Shown: piece after piece, positions 18,379 through 26,716 of the stretch
Numbering within the stretch: position 1 is the first letter of the stretch
How the letters are laid out: every line of letters begins with the position of its first letter
Source of the DNA: an uncultured Gammaproteobacteria bacterium
GTDB lineage: Bacteria; Pseudomonadota; Gammaproteobacteria; Pseudomonadales; Pseudohongiellaceae
Assembly (NCBI GenBank): GCA_903862645.1
Contig: CAIOZF010000231.1
Location: 1-47,981 of the forward strand
Length of the DNA stretch: 47,981 bases
Direction of reading: 5' to 3'
Program-made: the position numbers and the translations under genes
The notes under the pieces: model-generated
The model's input: only the letters and a program-made list of their open reading frames with translations
The model's database searches: none
Told to the model about the DNA's origin: nothing

Positions 18379-19653
18379 TCACTCCACAATCGCCTGCGCC
18401 ACCGCATTTACAAAATCCGGCCTCAACCCATCCGCAGGCGTCTGCACCATCAGCAGTCCCACCAGGTCGTTGTGAGGATCAACCCAATAGTACGTGCCAA
18501 ACGCGCCGCCCCAGCCGAAGCTGCCTGGGCCTTTGCGGGTGTCGGCTTTGACGGGGTCGAGCACGACTTCTACGGCGAGGCCAAAGCCCAAGCCTTCGGC
18601 GCGGTTGGCGTCGGGGCCATACAGGTCGCCAATGTGATTGGAGGCCATCAGTTCAACCGTGCGCAGGCCGAGAATGCGCTGGCCATCCAATTCGCCGCCG
18701 TTGGCGAGCATTTGCGCGAAGCGGATGTAGTCATCGGCACTGGAATACAGGCCGGCGCCGCCTGCGAACAAGGTGGTGGTATCGAGCCATCCGGGGTTGC
18801 CTTCGCTGCGTTCCAGTTGGCCCTCATCGGTGCGCTCGTACCGCATCACCAAGCGTGATTGTTGGTCGGCAGGCACGGTGAATGCGGTGTCTTCCATGCC
18901 CAGCGGCTCGAACAGGCGCTCCTGTAGAAAGCGGTCCAGGGTCATCCCTGAGGCGACCTCGACAACGCGGCCCAACACTTCGATGCCGGTCAGAGCGCTG
19001 TACCGCCACTGCGTGCCGGGCTGGAAGTCCAGCGGCACCTTGCCCAGCGTGGGGATGTACTGTTCCAGATTCATGGTGGTATCGCGTGGGGCAATGCGGT
19101 TGCCGATGCGCCCGCCGAGGCCGCCGCTTTCCAGGCCGGAGGTGTGGGTCAGGAGGTCACGCAAGGTGATTTCACGTTGAGCTGGTACGGTGTAATGGGC
19201 GGGGATTTCTCCCGGTTCAGGCCGGGCGTTCTCGTCCACTGCGACGGCCACCTGGGTGTTGGTGAACTCGGGAATGAAAGCGGAGAGGGGGTCTGACAGG
19301 CGCAGCTTGCCTTCCTCCAACAGCATCAGAATGGCGACCGCCGTCACCGGCTTGGACATGGAGGCCATGCGGAAAATGGCATCGCGGCGCATGGGTTTCT
19401 GCTCTTCCCGGTCCATCCAGCCCTGACTTTCCACATGGGCAATCTGGCCGTGACGCGCGACCATCGTGACGGCGCCGCTGATTTGTTGGTCTGCCATGTA
19501 ACGCTCGATCAGGTCATTGATGCGCCCCAGCCGCTCGCTGGACAGGCCCACGCTTTCAGCGCTGGTTTCAGGCAGGGTGTCGGCGAGCAACGGGAGTGGG
19601 GCCAGGAAGGAGATCAGGGAGGAAAGCAGGAACAAGGGAGCGGTACGTTTCAT
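18379..19653 (-). CDS. Serine hydrolase, class C beta-lactamase/esterase family, secreted
   Basis: The 424-residue protein starts with a signal peptide (MKRTAPLFLLSSLISF, cleavage probably after LLA). The beta-lactamase fold motifs are SMSK (nucleophile Ser and Lys) in FRMASMSKPVTA, the YSA motif in WRYSALTGIEVLG in place of YxN, HTSGL, and WGGAFGT near the C-terminus. These point to the esterase-like branch (EstB/penicillin-binding-protein-like) rather than a proven antibiotic-resistance enzyme. It most likely acts in the periplasm. The start at 19653 is chosen because it gives the signal peptide. It is convergent with the VOC gene. Confidence 0.88.
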   Translation of the reverse strand: MKRTAPLFLLSSLISFLAPLPLLADTLPETSAESVGLSSERLGRINDLIERYMADQQISGAVTMVARHGQIAHVESQGWMDREEQKPMRRDAIFRMASMSKPVTAVAILMLLEEGKLRLSDPLSAFIPEFTNTQVAVAVDENARPEPGEIPAHYTVPAQREITLRDLLTHTSGLESGGLGGRIGNRIAPRDTTMNLEQYIPTLGKVPLDFQPGTQWRYSALTGIEVLGRVVEVASGMTLDRFLQERLFEPLGMEDTAFTVPADQQSRLVMRYERTDEGQLERSEGNPGWLDTTTLFAGGAGLYSSADDYIRFAQMLANGGELDGQRILGLRTVELMASNHIGDLYGPDANRAEGLGFGLAVEVVLDPVKADTRKGPGSFGWGGAFGTYYWVDPHNDLVGLLMVQTPADGLRPDFVNAVAQAIVE

Positions 19654-19905
19654 GGGGGGCCTCGTTTTGTTAATTGTTATCGATGGGGGTCCAGAGGATG
19701 GCCACACACTAGGATTATTGGCGTGGGAAGTCCAGTGGTGGTCCAGCAGGACCTATTCTCCCGTTTCGACGCTACTTCGACCCATCCTCGGCCCTCGCTA
19801 GCCTGATGTCGTTGTCACTCGCTTGCCTTCCCGCAAAGGGATGTGACATAAAGGCGGGCACGTGCTGCAAAAGAGCTGCACAAGAACAACATTGAAGGAC
19901 AGCCC

Positions 19906-21429
19906 ATGACGTCTGCCGTATCCGCCAAGCACAGCGCTTCGAAATTCACTCCCGTCGCCCTCGCAATCACGCTGTTTTGCTTTTTCTGCAGCGCGGGCAC
20001 GCACGCCCAGATCAGCGAAGAGATTCGCGCCGTCGAAAGTTCTATCATCAAAATCTACACCACGGCGTCGGCGCCGGATTACTTCACGCCCTGGCGCCTG
20101 CTGACGCCGACGCAGAGCAGTGGTTCCGGCTCGGTCATCAGTGGCAATCGCATCCTCACCAATGCCCACGTGGTGGCCAACGCCAGCTATGTGCAGGTGC
20201 AGAAGCACAATGATCCTGATCGCTATACCGCGCGCGTCGTGTTTGTGTCGCATGCGTCGGATCTGGCGCTCGTGACGGTGGATGATCCGGCATTCTTCGC
20301 CGATCTGGAGGCTCTGACCATCGGGCCGTTGCCGGACCCGCAGGAAGAGGTCTATGTGTTCGGCTATCCCATGGGCGGCCGAACGATGAGCATCACCAAG
20401 GGCATCCTCTCGCGGGTGGAGCAACAGGTTTATGCCCACTCCGGTGATTTCCTGCTGGCCGGTCAGATCGATGCCGCCATCAATCCGGGCAACAGCGGGG
20501 GTCCGGTGATTGTCGACGGCGAGATCGTCGGCGTGGTGATGCAGGCCAATTCCGGGGGCAGAGCGGAGAACCTTGGCTACTTCGTGCCGCCTGACATCAT
20601 CAATCATGTGCTTACCGACGCTGACGATGGCTTGTACGACGGCTTCCCCGATCTGGGTTTCCGCACGCAGGACCTGGAGAGTCCCGCCGCCAAGGAGGCC
20701 TACGGGTTGACTCCCGACCAGAGCGGCATGCTGGTCATCAAGGTGTTCGAGGGTTCGCCCGCGTCCGGAATTCTGCAGGAGAACGACGTGGTGCTGAAGA
20801 TCGCCGGCTATGCTGTGGCGGGGGACAGCACGATTCAGGTCAGCGAGTCGCTGCAGACCAACTTCAAGTACGCGATTGACCTGCAGCAGATCGGTGATGA
20901 GATCGAGATCGAGTATGCCCGTAACGGCGAGGTGTTCACCGAGAACCTGGTCGCCAGCAAGCGCCAGGAGAGCTACGGACTGGTCAAACCGGAGGCCTTC
21001 GATGAGATTCCCGAGTATTACGTGTACGGCGGCGTGCTGTTCGTGCCGCTGAACATGAACCTGATCATGCGCTGGGGGCCGGACTGGAACCGCACCGCGC
21101 CGGTTAACCTGCTGCAGGCCCGCGACGAGTGGGCTTCGCCCGAACGGCGCGAACTGGTGGTGGCGCTGCAGGTACTGGCGGCTGACGTCAACCTGGGCTA
21201 TCACGACCTGCGTAACTGGGTAGTGGAGACAGTAAACGGTCAGCCCGTGCGCGACTTCAGGCACTTCACGCAGCTGGTGCACGAGAACGCCAGTCCGCAT
21301 GTGGTGTTCCGCAACAGCAGCGGCTATCAGGTGGTCGTTGATCATCAGGAGGCACTGGCGAGTGAGCAGGCTATTCTGGAGCAGTACCGTATCCCGACGG
21401 CGTCGTCTGACGGGCTGTTCGACCAGTAG
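19906..21429 (+). CDS. Periplasmic Deg/HtrA-like serine protease (Deg9-like)
   Basis: A 507-residue exported protein with a signal peptide (hydrophobic VALAITLFCFFCSAG, cleavage around AHA). The trypsin-like triad is clear: His in TNAHVV, Asp in HASDLALV and Ser in NPGNSGGP. A PDZ domain follows (GMLVIKVFEGSPASGILQ), then a long C-terminal region with a second PDZ-like segment (ADVNLGYHDLRNWVVETVNG). This layout resembles the plant Deg9/Deg2 type more than E. coli DegP. A role in periplasmic protein quality control is inferred. It precedes dcd by 48 bp on the same strand. Confidence 0.9.
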   Translation: MTSAVSAKHSASKFTPVALAITLFCFFCSAGTHAQISEEIRAVESSIIKIYTTASAPDYFTPWRLLTPTQSSGSGSVISGNRILTNAHVVANASYVQVQKHNDPDRYTARVVFVSHASDLALVTVDDPAFFADLEALTIGPLPDPQEEVYVFGYPMGGRTMSITKGILSRVEQQVYAHSGDFLLAGQIDAAINPGNSGGPVIVDGEIVGVVMQANSGGRAENLGYFVPPDIINHVLTDADDGLYDGFPDLGFRTQDLESPAAKEAYGLTPDQSGMLVIKVFEGSPASGILQENDVVLKIAGYAVAGDSTIQVSESLQTNFKYAIDLQQIGDEIEIEYARNGEVFTENLVASKRQESYGLVKPEAFDEIPEYYVYGGVLFVPLNMNLIMRWGPDWNRTAPVNLLQARDEWASPERRELVVALQVLAADVNLGYHDLRNWVVETVNGQPVRDFRHFTQLVHENASPHVVFRNSSGYQVVVDHQEALASEQAILEQYRIPTASSDGLFDQ

Positions 21430-21477
21430 TAAAAAGCCGTATCATCGCCACAATCAATCATCAGGAACACCGCAGCA

Positions 21478-22047
21478 ATGACCATCAAGTCCGATAAGTG
21501 GATCAACAAAATGGCCGCCGAACATGGCATGATCGAGCCCTTCGAGCCCAAGCAGGTGCGCTTCCTGAACGGCCAAAAGGTAATTTCGTACGGGACCTCC
21601 AGCTATGGCTACGACGTGCGCTGCGCCCGTGAGTTCAAGATCTTCACCAACGTGCATACCTCCAACGTTGTTGATCCGAAGAATTTCAGCGAGACCAGTT
21701 TTGTGAGCATTGAGGAAGACTATTGCATCATTCCGCCGAACTCCTTTGCGTTGGCCCGCACCGTTGAGTACTTCCGTATCCCCAGTGACGTGCTGGTGGT
21801 TTGCCTAGGCAAATCCACCTATGCCCGCTGTGGTTTGATCGTCAATGTCACTCCGCTGGAACCTGAATGGGAAGGCCACGTGACGCTGGAGTTTTCCAAT
21901 ACCACCCCGCTCCCCGCTAAAATCTACGCCAACGAGGGCGTGGCGCAGATGTTGTTCTATCAGTCTGACGAACAGTGTGAAGTGACCTACAAACAGCGTG
22001 GCGGCAAGTACATGGGCCAGACCGGCGTGACCCCGCCCAGAGCCTGA
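21478..22047 (+). CDS. dcd: dCTP deaminase
   Basis: Dcd converts dCTP to dUTP, feeding dTTP synthesis. The 189-residue length and the motifs [55 protein letters not shown] (split here across the active-site loop) and a late [13 protein letters not shown] are those of the proteobacterial enzyme. The catalytic Glu lies in [17 protein letters not shown]. The start is the ATG at 21478. In Pseudomonas dcd is close to metG, which is 3.7 kb upstream here with unrelated genes between. It complements nrdAB in dNTP supply. Confidence 0.97.
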   Translation: MTIKSDKWINKMAAEHGMIEPFEPKQVRFLNGQKVISYGTSSYGYDVRCAREFKIFTNVHTSNVVDPKNFSETSFVSIEEDYCIIPPNSFALARTVEYFRIPSDVLVVCLGKSTYARCGLIVNVTPLEPEWEGHVTLEFSNTTPLPAKIYANEGVAQMLFYQSDEQCEVTYKQRGGKYMGQTGVTPPRA

Positions 22048-22059
22048 TGCCCCCTGTAT

Positions 22060-22115
22060 CCTGTGGGGGCGCGCTCACTCCCACAGGGGATAAAACCCGC
22101 CCGCGATAAATCGCG
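22060..22115. repeat. REP-like double hairpin downstream of dcd
   Basis: Two hairpins follow each other: CCTGTGGG/CCCACAGG (22060-22087) and CGCGAT/ATCGCG with a two-base loop (22102-22115). The stretch CCCGCCCGCGATAAA resembles the inner part of the GTGGGAGCGG repeats near metG, so this may be a diverged or rearranged relative. The first hairpin could also serve as the dcd terminator. Confidence 0.55.
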
Positions 22116-22210
22116 CGGCACTGGAGCGGGTCGAACAGAAAGAACAGGACGAGTTTGCCGGCCGTTGGCTGGGTAATGCCCCTTGGAAGAAGAGCCGGTT
22201 GCAACATTGA
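22112..22210 (+). pseudogene. C-terminal remnant of an unidentified coding sequence
   Basis: After the repeat, one frame reads RAALERVEQKEQDEFAGRWL, then GNAPWKKSRLQH and a TGA at 22208-22210. Composition and the amphipathic Glu/Gln-rich start look like real protein, but there is no start codon and an in-frame TAA lies just upstream within the repeat. It is probably the last 32 codons of a gene cut off by the repeat or by a deletion. I cannot identify the family. Chance reading through non-coding sequence is the alternative. Confidence 0.35.
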
Positions 22211-22305
22211 CGAAAATTTCTAATTGAAAACCCGGCCGGGCTTAACTATTCTGAGCGCGCATTGTTACTTCACACCCCGATTATTGTTACCGAGATACAC
22301 TTGTC

Positions 22306-23151
22306 ATGATGGAATACCTGCTTTCGATTGCCATGAGTCCTACAGCCTGGATTGCACTCGCCACGCTGATCGCCATGGAGGTTGTGCTGGGCATCGACAA
22401 CCTCATCTTCATTTCCATCCTGACCAATAAGCTCCCCGAACATTCACGCCGCAGAACCCGCCGTATCGGCATTTCTGCTGCTCTGGTCATGCGTTTGCTG
22501 CTTTTAAGCACCGTGGCCTTCATCGTGCAGTTGACCGAACCTCTCTTCGATATTTTTGGCGAACCAATGTCTTGGCGGGACATCATTCTTATCGCCGGTG
22601 GTCTCTTCTTGGTGTGGAAGGCGACTCACGAAATTCATCACAGTGTCGACCCGGACCCTATTGATGAGGATGCCAAGCTGAAAGTTGCCGTAGTCACCGG
22701 TGGTATGGCCGCGATATTTCAGATTCTGTTGCTCGATCTGGTGTTCTCGATCGACAGCATCGTGACGGCTGTGGGCATGACTGAGCACCTGCCAATCATG
22801 ATCATCGCTGTGCTGGTGGCCGTAGGTGTGATGATGTTCGCCGCCGATCCGCTGGCGGACTTCATCGCCCGCAACCCCACCATCGTCATGCTGGCACTGG
22901 GCTTCCTCTTGATGATAGGCACTACGCTGATCGCCGAAGGCTTCGGCGTGCACGTGCCCAAGGGCTACATCTACGCGTCGATGGCGTTCTCCTCGGGCAT
23001 CGAAATACTCAACATGTTCCACCGCGAGGCGGTGCGCAAGCGCAACGACAAAAGCGAAATGCGCAAGGCAGCTCTGGCTCGGACGCAGGAACTGGAGGCT
23101 GCCGCGACCGCTGATGAGGCCAGTGTCAGTGACGAGAAAGAATATACTTGA
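22306..23151 (+). CDS. TerC-family integral membrane protein (putative metal-ion exporter)
   Basis: A 281-residue inner-membrane protein with about seven hydrophobic segments. The TerC family motifs [16 protein letters not shown] in the first helix and [16 protein letters not shown] in a later one hold the conserved Asp and Asn residues thought to bind metal. RARR-type basic loops follow the first helices. Members such as Alx and MeeF/TerC are linked to manganese export or to metal loading of secreted proteins. Start codons at 22306 and 22309 are equally possible. I looked for a yybP-ykoY-type manganese riboswitch upstream and saw none I could support. Confidence 0.88.
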   Translation: MMEYLLSIAMSPTAWIALATLIAMEVVLGIDNLIFISILTNKLPEHSRRRTRRIGISAALVMRLLLLSTVAFIVQLTEPLFDIFGEPMSWRDIILIAGGLFLVWKATHEIHHSVDPDPIDEDAKLKVAVVTGGMAAIFQILLLDLVFSIDSIVTAVGMTEHLPIMIIAVLVAVGVMMFAADPLADFIARNPTIVMLALGFLLMIGTTLIAEGFGVHVPKGYIYASMAFSSGIEILNMFHREAVRKRNDKSEMRKAALARTQELEAAATADEASVSDEKEYT

Positions 23152-23272
23152 TTCGCGCTGTTCAGCGCTGCAACCTCCGTCCCTGAAAAACGTCAGATTG
23201 GCAGGCTTATTACTCCAGGTATGGTAAGAAGCAGGCCTGGAGTCGCTTCCGAGGTCAGGCGGCGGCAACAGC

Positions 23273-23491
23273 ATGGCCCAGATCAGTACGCTTCTGCACA
23301 TGAACACAACGTCGACATCCCGTTCGGCCTCCCCGAAAATTTCCCCCCTGCAGACCGGCCAGCGCTCTCTGGACGCGCTAGACACACCGGAGTCCGCGTC
23401 ATCCGTGACTAAAGGCGTGAGCGAACAGGCCCCGCTAAAAGCCGAAAAGACGCGTTTTGAAAAGCTGCTGGAGGAAGGTAAAAGGAAATAA
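23273..23491 (+). CDS. Possible small hypothetical protein upstream of ccmA
   Basis: A 72-residue frame, Ser/Thr-rich at first (MNTTSTSRSASPKISPLQTG) and ending in a charged helix (EKTRFEKLLEEGKRK). No family is recognised and no clear ribosome-binding site precedes the ATG at 23273. The position just before the ccm operon and the composition shift suggest a real but small, intrinsically disordered protein. In many gammaproteobacteria flagellar or chemotaxis genes lie upstream of ccmA, so it could be a relic of that region. Chance is a fair alternative. Confidence 0.35.
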   Translation: MAQISTLLHMNTTSTSRSASPKISPLQTGQRSLDALDTPESASSVTKGVSEQAPLKAEKTRFEKLLEEGKRK

Positions 23492-23683
23492 GCCGACGAA
23501 CGGACACCCGCCGATGCCGGCGAGACGGAGCCACCAGTCGCCGACCCTCCTTGATCTGAATGGCGCGGCCCGCAGCTTGTTCGGCAAGCCGGATTGTAGC
23601 CAAACTCCATCTTGGGACTTTCCCCACTGTTGTCAGTTATACTCGCGCCACTTCGAATTCAACCCATAGACGCCGTCTTTCCT

Positions 23684-24352
23684 ATGTCCGCCAGCGCCGC
23701 CGCCACGTCAGTTCACGCTCATGATGCCCCCGCGTCTCCTCTGTTGCAGGCCAGCGCGCTGTTCTGCGAGCGGGATGATCGCGTGCTGTTCAGTGACCTC
23801 AATTTCAGCCTCTTTCCTGGCGAGCTGATGCAGGTGCAGGGCAGCAATGGCAGTGGTAAGACCACGTTGCTGCGAATTCTGTGCGGGCTGAACAGTTCCT
23901 ATGAGGGCGAAATCTACTGGGATGGCGTGGCGATCGACGAGGACCGCGAGTCCTTTTTGGCTTCACTTCTCTACATCGGCCATCGCGTGGGCGTGAACAA
24001 GATTCTGACAGCGCGCGAGAATCTGCGCTGGAGCAGTGCGCTGCATGCGCCAGTCACGGATGCCGATATCGATGCGGCGCTGGATGGCGTAGGGCTGGCG
24101 GGCTATGCAGATGTGGTGTGTCGCAACATGTCGGCGGGGCAGCATCAGCGCGTATCACTGGCGCGCCTGCTGCTGAGTCCGGCACGCCTGTGGGTGCTGG
24201 ATGAGCCGTTCACCACACTGGATGTGCATGGCGTGAAGACCTTGGAGCGGTTGCTGGCCGACCACGCTGGCAGGGGCGGCGCCGTGCTTGTCACCACTCA
24301 CCATAAGCTCGACGTGCCCTACGAGCTGCGTCGCTTGAATCTGGACAGGTAA
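23684..24352 (+). CDS. ccmA: Cytochrome c maturation ABC transporter, ATP-binding subunit
   Basis: CcmA powers the CcmABCD complex, which releases haem-loaded CcmE during System I cytochrome c maturation. The ABC motifs are complete: Walker A GSNGSGKTT, signature NMSAGQHQR, Walker B LWVLDEP and the switch His in LVTTHH. The start at 23684 gives 222 residues with a short Ala-rich N-terminal extension; an in-frame start 24 codons earlier is less likely. It is the first gene of a nine-gene ccm operon in the order ABCDEFGHI, and ccmB follows 9 bp after it. Confidence 0.95.
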   Translation: MSASAAATSVHAHDAPASPLLQASALFCERDDRVLFSDLNFSLFPGELMQVQGSNGSGKTTLLRILCGLNSSYEGEIYWDGVAIDEDRESFLASLLYIGHRVGVNKILTARENLRWSSALHAPVTDADIDAALDGVGLAGYADVVCRNMSAGQHQRVSLARLLLSPARLWVLDEPFTTLDVHGVKTLERLLADHAGRGGAVLVTTHHKLDVPYELRRLNLDR

Positions 24353-24361
24353 GGGCAAACC

Positions 24362-25081
24362 ATGACCACTCACCCGTCTCCTCAGCAATCTAACCAGCGT
24401 CCCCAGGTCAGCACCTTCAGTGCCTTCCAGGCCACCCTGCGTCGAGACCTGTTGATCGCGCTCAAGCGCCGTAACGATCTGCTCAACCCGCTGATGTTCT
24501 TTCTGATCGTGGTGTCGCTGTTTCCGCTCGGCGTCTCGTCCGATCCTGTGCAGCTGACCAGTATCGCGGCGGGCACCGTCTGGGTGTCAGCGCTGCTGGC
24601 ATCGATGCTGTCGCTGGACAACCTCTACCGTGCCGATTACGAGGACGGTTCACTGGAACAGTTGCTACTCTCACCACAGCCACTGTATTTCATGGTGCTG
24701 GCCAAGAATATCGCCCACTGGCTGATCAGCGGTTTGCCAGTGGTGCTACTCGCGCCGCTGCTGGCCTACATGCTGTACCTGCCTGCGGACGCTTACTGGA
24801 CGCTGGTGTTCACGCTGTTGTTGGGGACGCCGGTGTTGAGCCTGTTTGGCTCTATCGGAGTGGCCTTGACGGTGGGGCTGGGCAGCCGGGGGCTGATTCT
24901 GGCGGTAATCGTTTTGCCGCTGACGGTGCCGGTGCTTATAATCGGCGCCAAGGCCGTGGCGGATGCGAGCCTGGGCGTGTCGCTGGGCATGCACTACGCC
25001 TTGCTCGGCGCCATTCTGGCCATGTCGTTGAGCCTGGCGCCGCTGGCCTCGGCGGCGGCCCTGAAAATCAGCGTCAACTGA
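24362..25081 (+). CDS. ccmB: Haem exporter-type ABC permease, cytochrome c maturation
   Basis: CcmB is the membrane subunit of the CcmABCD transporter. The 239-residue protein has a soluble N-terminus of about 45 residues followed by six hydrophobic segments. Family features are the amphipathic RRDLLIALKRRNDLLNPLMFF and the conserved FPLGVSSDP and YRADYEDGSLEQLLLSP stretches. It starts 9 bp after ccmA and ends 142 bp before ccmC, an unusually wide gap for this operon. Confidence 0.95.
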   Translation: MTTHPSPQQSNQRPQVSTFSAFQATLRRDLLIALKRRNDLLNPLMFFLIVVSLFPLGVSSDPVQLTSIAAGTVWVSALLASMLSLDNLYRADYEDGSLEQLLLSPQPLYFMVLAKNIAHWLISGLPVVLLAPLLAYMLYLPADAYWTLVFTLLLGTPVLSLFGSIGVALTVGLGSRGLILAVIVLPLTVPVLIIGAKAVADASLGVSLGMHYALLGAILAMSLSLAPLASAAALKISVN

Positions 25082-25103
25082 CTGTTTTTTTCGCGCATAA
25101 GTA

Positions 25104-25118
25104 GTTACAAAACGTAAC
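25104..25118. promoter_or_regulatory. GTTAC-N5-GTAAC inverted repeat between ccmB and ccmC
   Basis: The sequence GTTACAAAACGTAAC is a perfect 5-bp inverted repeat with a 5-base spacer, in the 142-bp ccmB-ccmC gap. A TATAGT that could act as a -10 element lies at 25140-25145. The size suits a dimeric regulator, and the half-site recurs as a cluster near 34.9 kb. Whether it is an operator for an internal promoter is inferred. Confidence 0.35.
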
Positions 25119-25223
25119 AAGGGGCCCTGACCCCTGTGTTATAGTCGGCCCGCGGCGACCCTTTTGGGTGCTGCACCGACAGACCCCTGAACGCCGACAG
25201 GCGACGGATATGAGTGAACGGAT

Positions 25224-25970
25224 ATGTGGCTGTGGTTCTCTAAATTAGGCTCGCCGAAGTGGTTCTACGAGCTATCCAGCAAGTGGCTGCCGTGGCTGGT
25301 GGTGTTCATGGCAGTGGCCATGACTGTCGGCCTGCTTTGGGCGCTGTTGTTCGTGCCTGAAGATTATCAGCAGGGCTTCACCAATCGGATTTTTTACGTG
25401 CACGTCCCCGTCGCCTCCATTTCACTGGCCTGTTTTCCGCTGATGGCGGGTGCTGGCGTGATTACCCTGGTGTGGAAGATGAAGCTGGCCGACATGGTGG
25501 CCAAGTCTGCGGCACCCATCGGTGCCTGGTTTACGGCGGTGGCGTTGATCACCGGCGCGATCTGGGGTCAACCGACCTGGGGAACCTGGTGGGTGTGGGA
25601 TGCGCGCCTGACCTCCATGCTGCTGCAATTCTTCCTGTTGATCGGCGTGATTGCGCTGCGCTCCGCCATCGAGAGCCCGGATGCAGCGGCCAAGGCCTGT
25701 GCTTTGCTGTCGATAGTCGGGGCTATTAATGTTCCCATAATCAAATACTCCGTAGAGTGGTGGAACACGCTGCATCAGCCAGCCACCGATCTGACCATGA
25801 ATGAGAATGGCGCGAACGGCCCGGAGATCTGGGTGCCGCTGCTGATCATGATCGTGGCCGTATACAGTTTTTTTGTCATCAGTCTGATTCTGGCGACCCG
25901 CAATGAAATTCTCGTGCGTGAGCGCCGCTCTCAGTGGGTGATGGATATCGTCGCGAGAGAAAAGGTTTAA
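25224..25970 (+). CDS. ccmC: Haem-handling membrane protein of cytochrome c maturation
   Basis: CcmC binds haem at the periplasmic face and loads it on CcmE. The 248-residue protein has six hydrophobic segments and the tryptophan-rich WWD motif, WGTWWVWDARLTS, flanked by His residues that serve as haem ligands (one in FYVHVPVAS, another in NTLHQPATD). The start at 25224 (MWLWFSKLG) is preceded by an ACGGAT stretch. Another short overlapping ATG at 25210 is out of frame. It is followed by ccmD after 27 bp. Confidence 0.95.
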   Translation: MWLWFSKLGSPKWFYELSSKWLPWLVVFMAVAMTVGLLWALLFVPEDYQQGFTNRIFYVHVPVASISLACFPLMAGAGVITLVWKMKLADMVAKSAAPIGAWFTAVALITGAIWGQPTWGTWWVWDARLTSMLLQFFLLIGVIALRSAIESPDAAAKACALLSIVGAINVPIIKYSVEWWNTLHQPATDLTMNENGANGPEIWVPLLIMIVAVYSFFVISLILATRNEILVRERRSQWVMDIVAREKV

Positions 25971-25997
25971 CCTGGCGTTTTAGAAGGGTTTAAGAAC

Positions 25998-26252
25998 ATG
26001 TTCAGTGGCATCGTGTTTTCCAGCGTGGGTGAATTTTTACAGATGGGCACCTATGCTTTTCATGTTTGGACGGTCTATGGAGTGTTCGCCATATTCTTGT
26101 TCGTGAATCTGTACCTGCCCCGAGTGCAGCGCAGGCAGTTTATCCGCGAACAGCAGCGGCGTGCACAGCGCGATGCGCACACGGGGAAGGCCAATGCAGG
26201 ACAAAACGCAGTACAAGCGGACGACAGTGTCGTCCCAGGAGAGAGTGAATGA
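25998..26252 (+). CDS. ccmD: Small membrane subunit of the CcmABCD complex
   Basis: An 84-residue protein with one membrane helix (VWTVYGVFAIFLFVNLYLP) and a basic cytoplasmic tail (QRRQFIREQQRRAQRD). CcmD stabilises CcmC-CcmE and aids CcmE release. The tail is longer than in E. coli CcmD. Its stop overlaps the ccmE start by 4 bp (ATGA), which implies coupled translation. Confidence 0.92.
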   Translation: MFSGIVFSSVGEFLQMGTYAFHVWTVYGVFAIFLFVNLYLPRVQRRQFIREQQRRAQRDAHTGKANAGQNAVQADDSVVPGESE

Positions 26253-26716
26253 AGCCTCATCGACGCAAGAAGCTGACGATCATCGCGTTTATTGCCACTG
26301 GACTGAGCGTGGCCGTCGGGTTGTCGCTGTACGCGCTTAGCAACAGCATTGATCTGTTCTTTACGCCTACTCAGGTGGCCGCCGGTGAGGTCTCCAGCGG
26401 GCAGCGTATTCGCATAGGCGGTATGGTCAAGGAAGGTTCTGTGGCGCGCAGCGAAGAGTCCCTGCACGTGGAGTTCATCGCCACTGATTACAACAACGAT
26501 CTGCTGGTGCGTTATGACGGAATTCTCCCCGATCTTTTCCGTGAGGGGCAGGGCGTGGTCGCAGAAGGCATGGTGGCTGACGGCGTGTTCCAGGCGAGCC
26601 GGGTGCTGGCCAAGCATGACGAGAATTACATGTCCGTGGAAGTGAAGGCGGCCATGGATGCGGCCGAGAGAGACCGCGCGGACGCAGTTCCGGCAGGAGA
26701 GAGCAATGGTTCCTGA
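26249..26716 (+). CDS. ccmE: Periplasmic haem chaperone
   Basis: CcmE carries haem covalently from CcmC to the CcmFH ligase. A signal-anchor helix (LTIIAFIATGLSVAVGLSLYA) tethers the OB-fold domain to the periplasmic side. The haem-binding His lies in VLAKHDENYMS, with the conserved Tyr four residues later. At 155 residues the length is normal. It overlaps ccmD by 4 bp and ccmF by 11 bp. Confidence 0.95.
   Translation: MKPHRRKKLTIIAFIATGLSVAVGLSLYALSNSIDLFFTPTQVAAGEVSSGQRIRIGGMVKEGSVARSEESLHVEFIATDYNNDLLVRYDGILPDLFREGQGVVAEGMVADGVFQASRVLAKHDENYMSVEVKAAMDAAERDRADAVPAGESNGS

Noticed and set aside
19798-21345. Long minus-strand open frame (515 codons) opposite the Deg-like protease
   Set aside because: Antisense shadow of a gene with signal peptide, intact catalytic triad and PDZ domain; the shadow has His/Gln/Val-rich nonsense composition.
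22211-22305. Manganese (yybP-ykoY) riboswitch upstream of the TerC-family gene
   Set aside because: The 95-base leader is too short for the full fold and I do not see the conserved paired loops.
22504-23610. Minus-strand open frame (368 codons) across terC and the small hypothetical gene
   Set aside because: Overlaps the convincing TerC gene and shows no recognisable domain.
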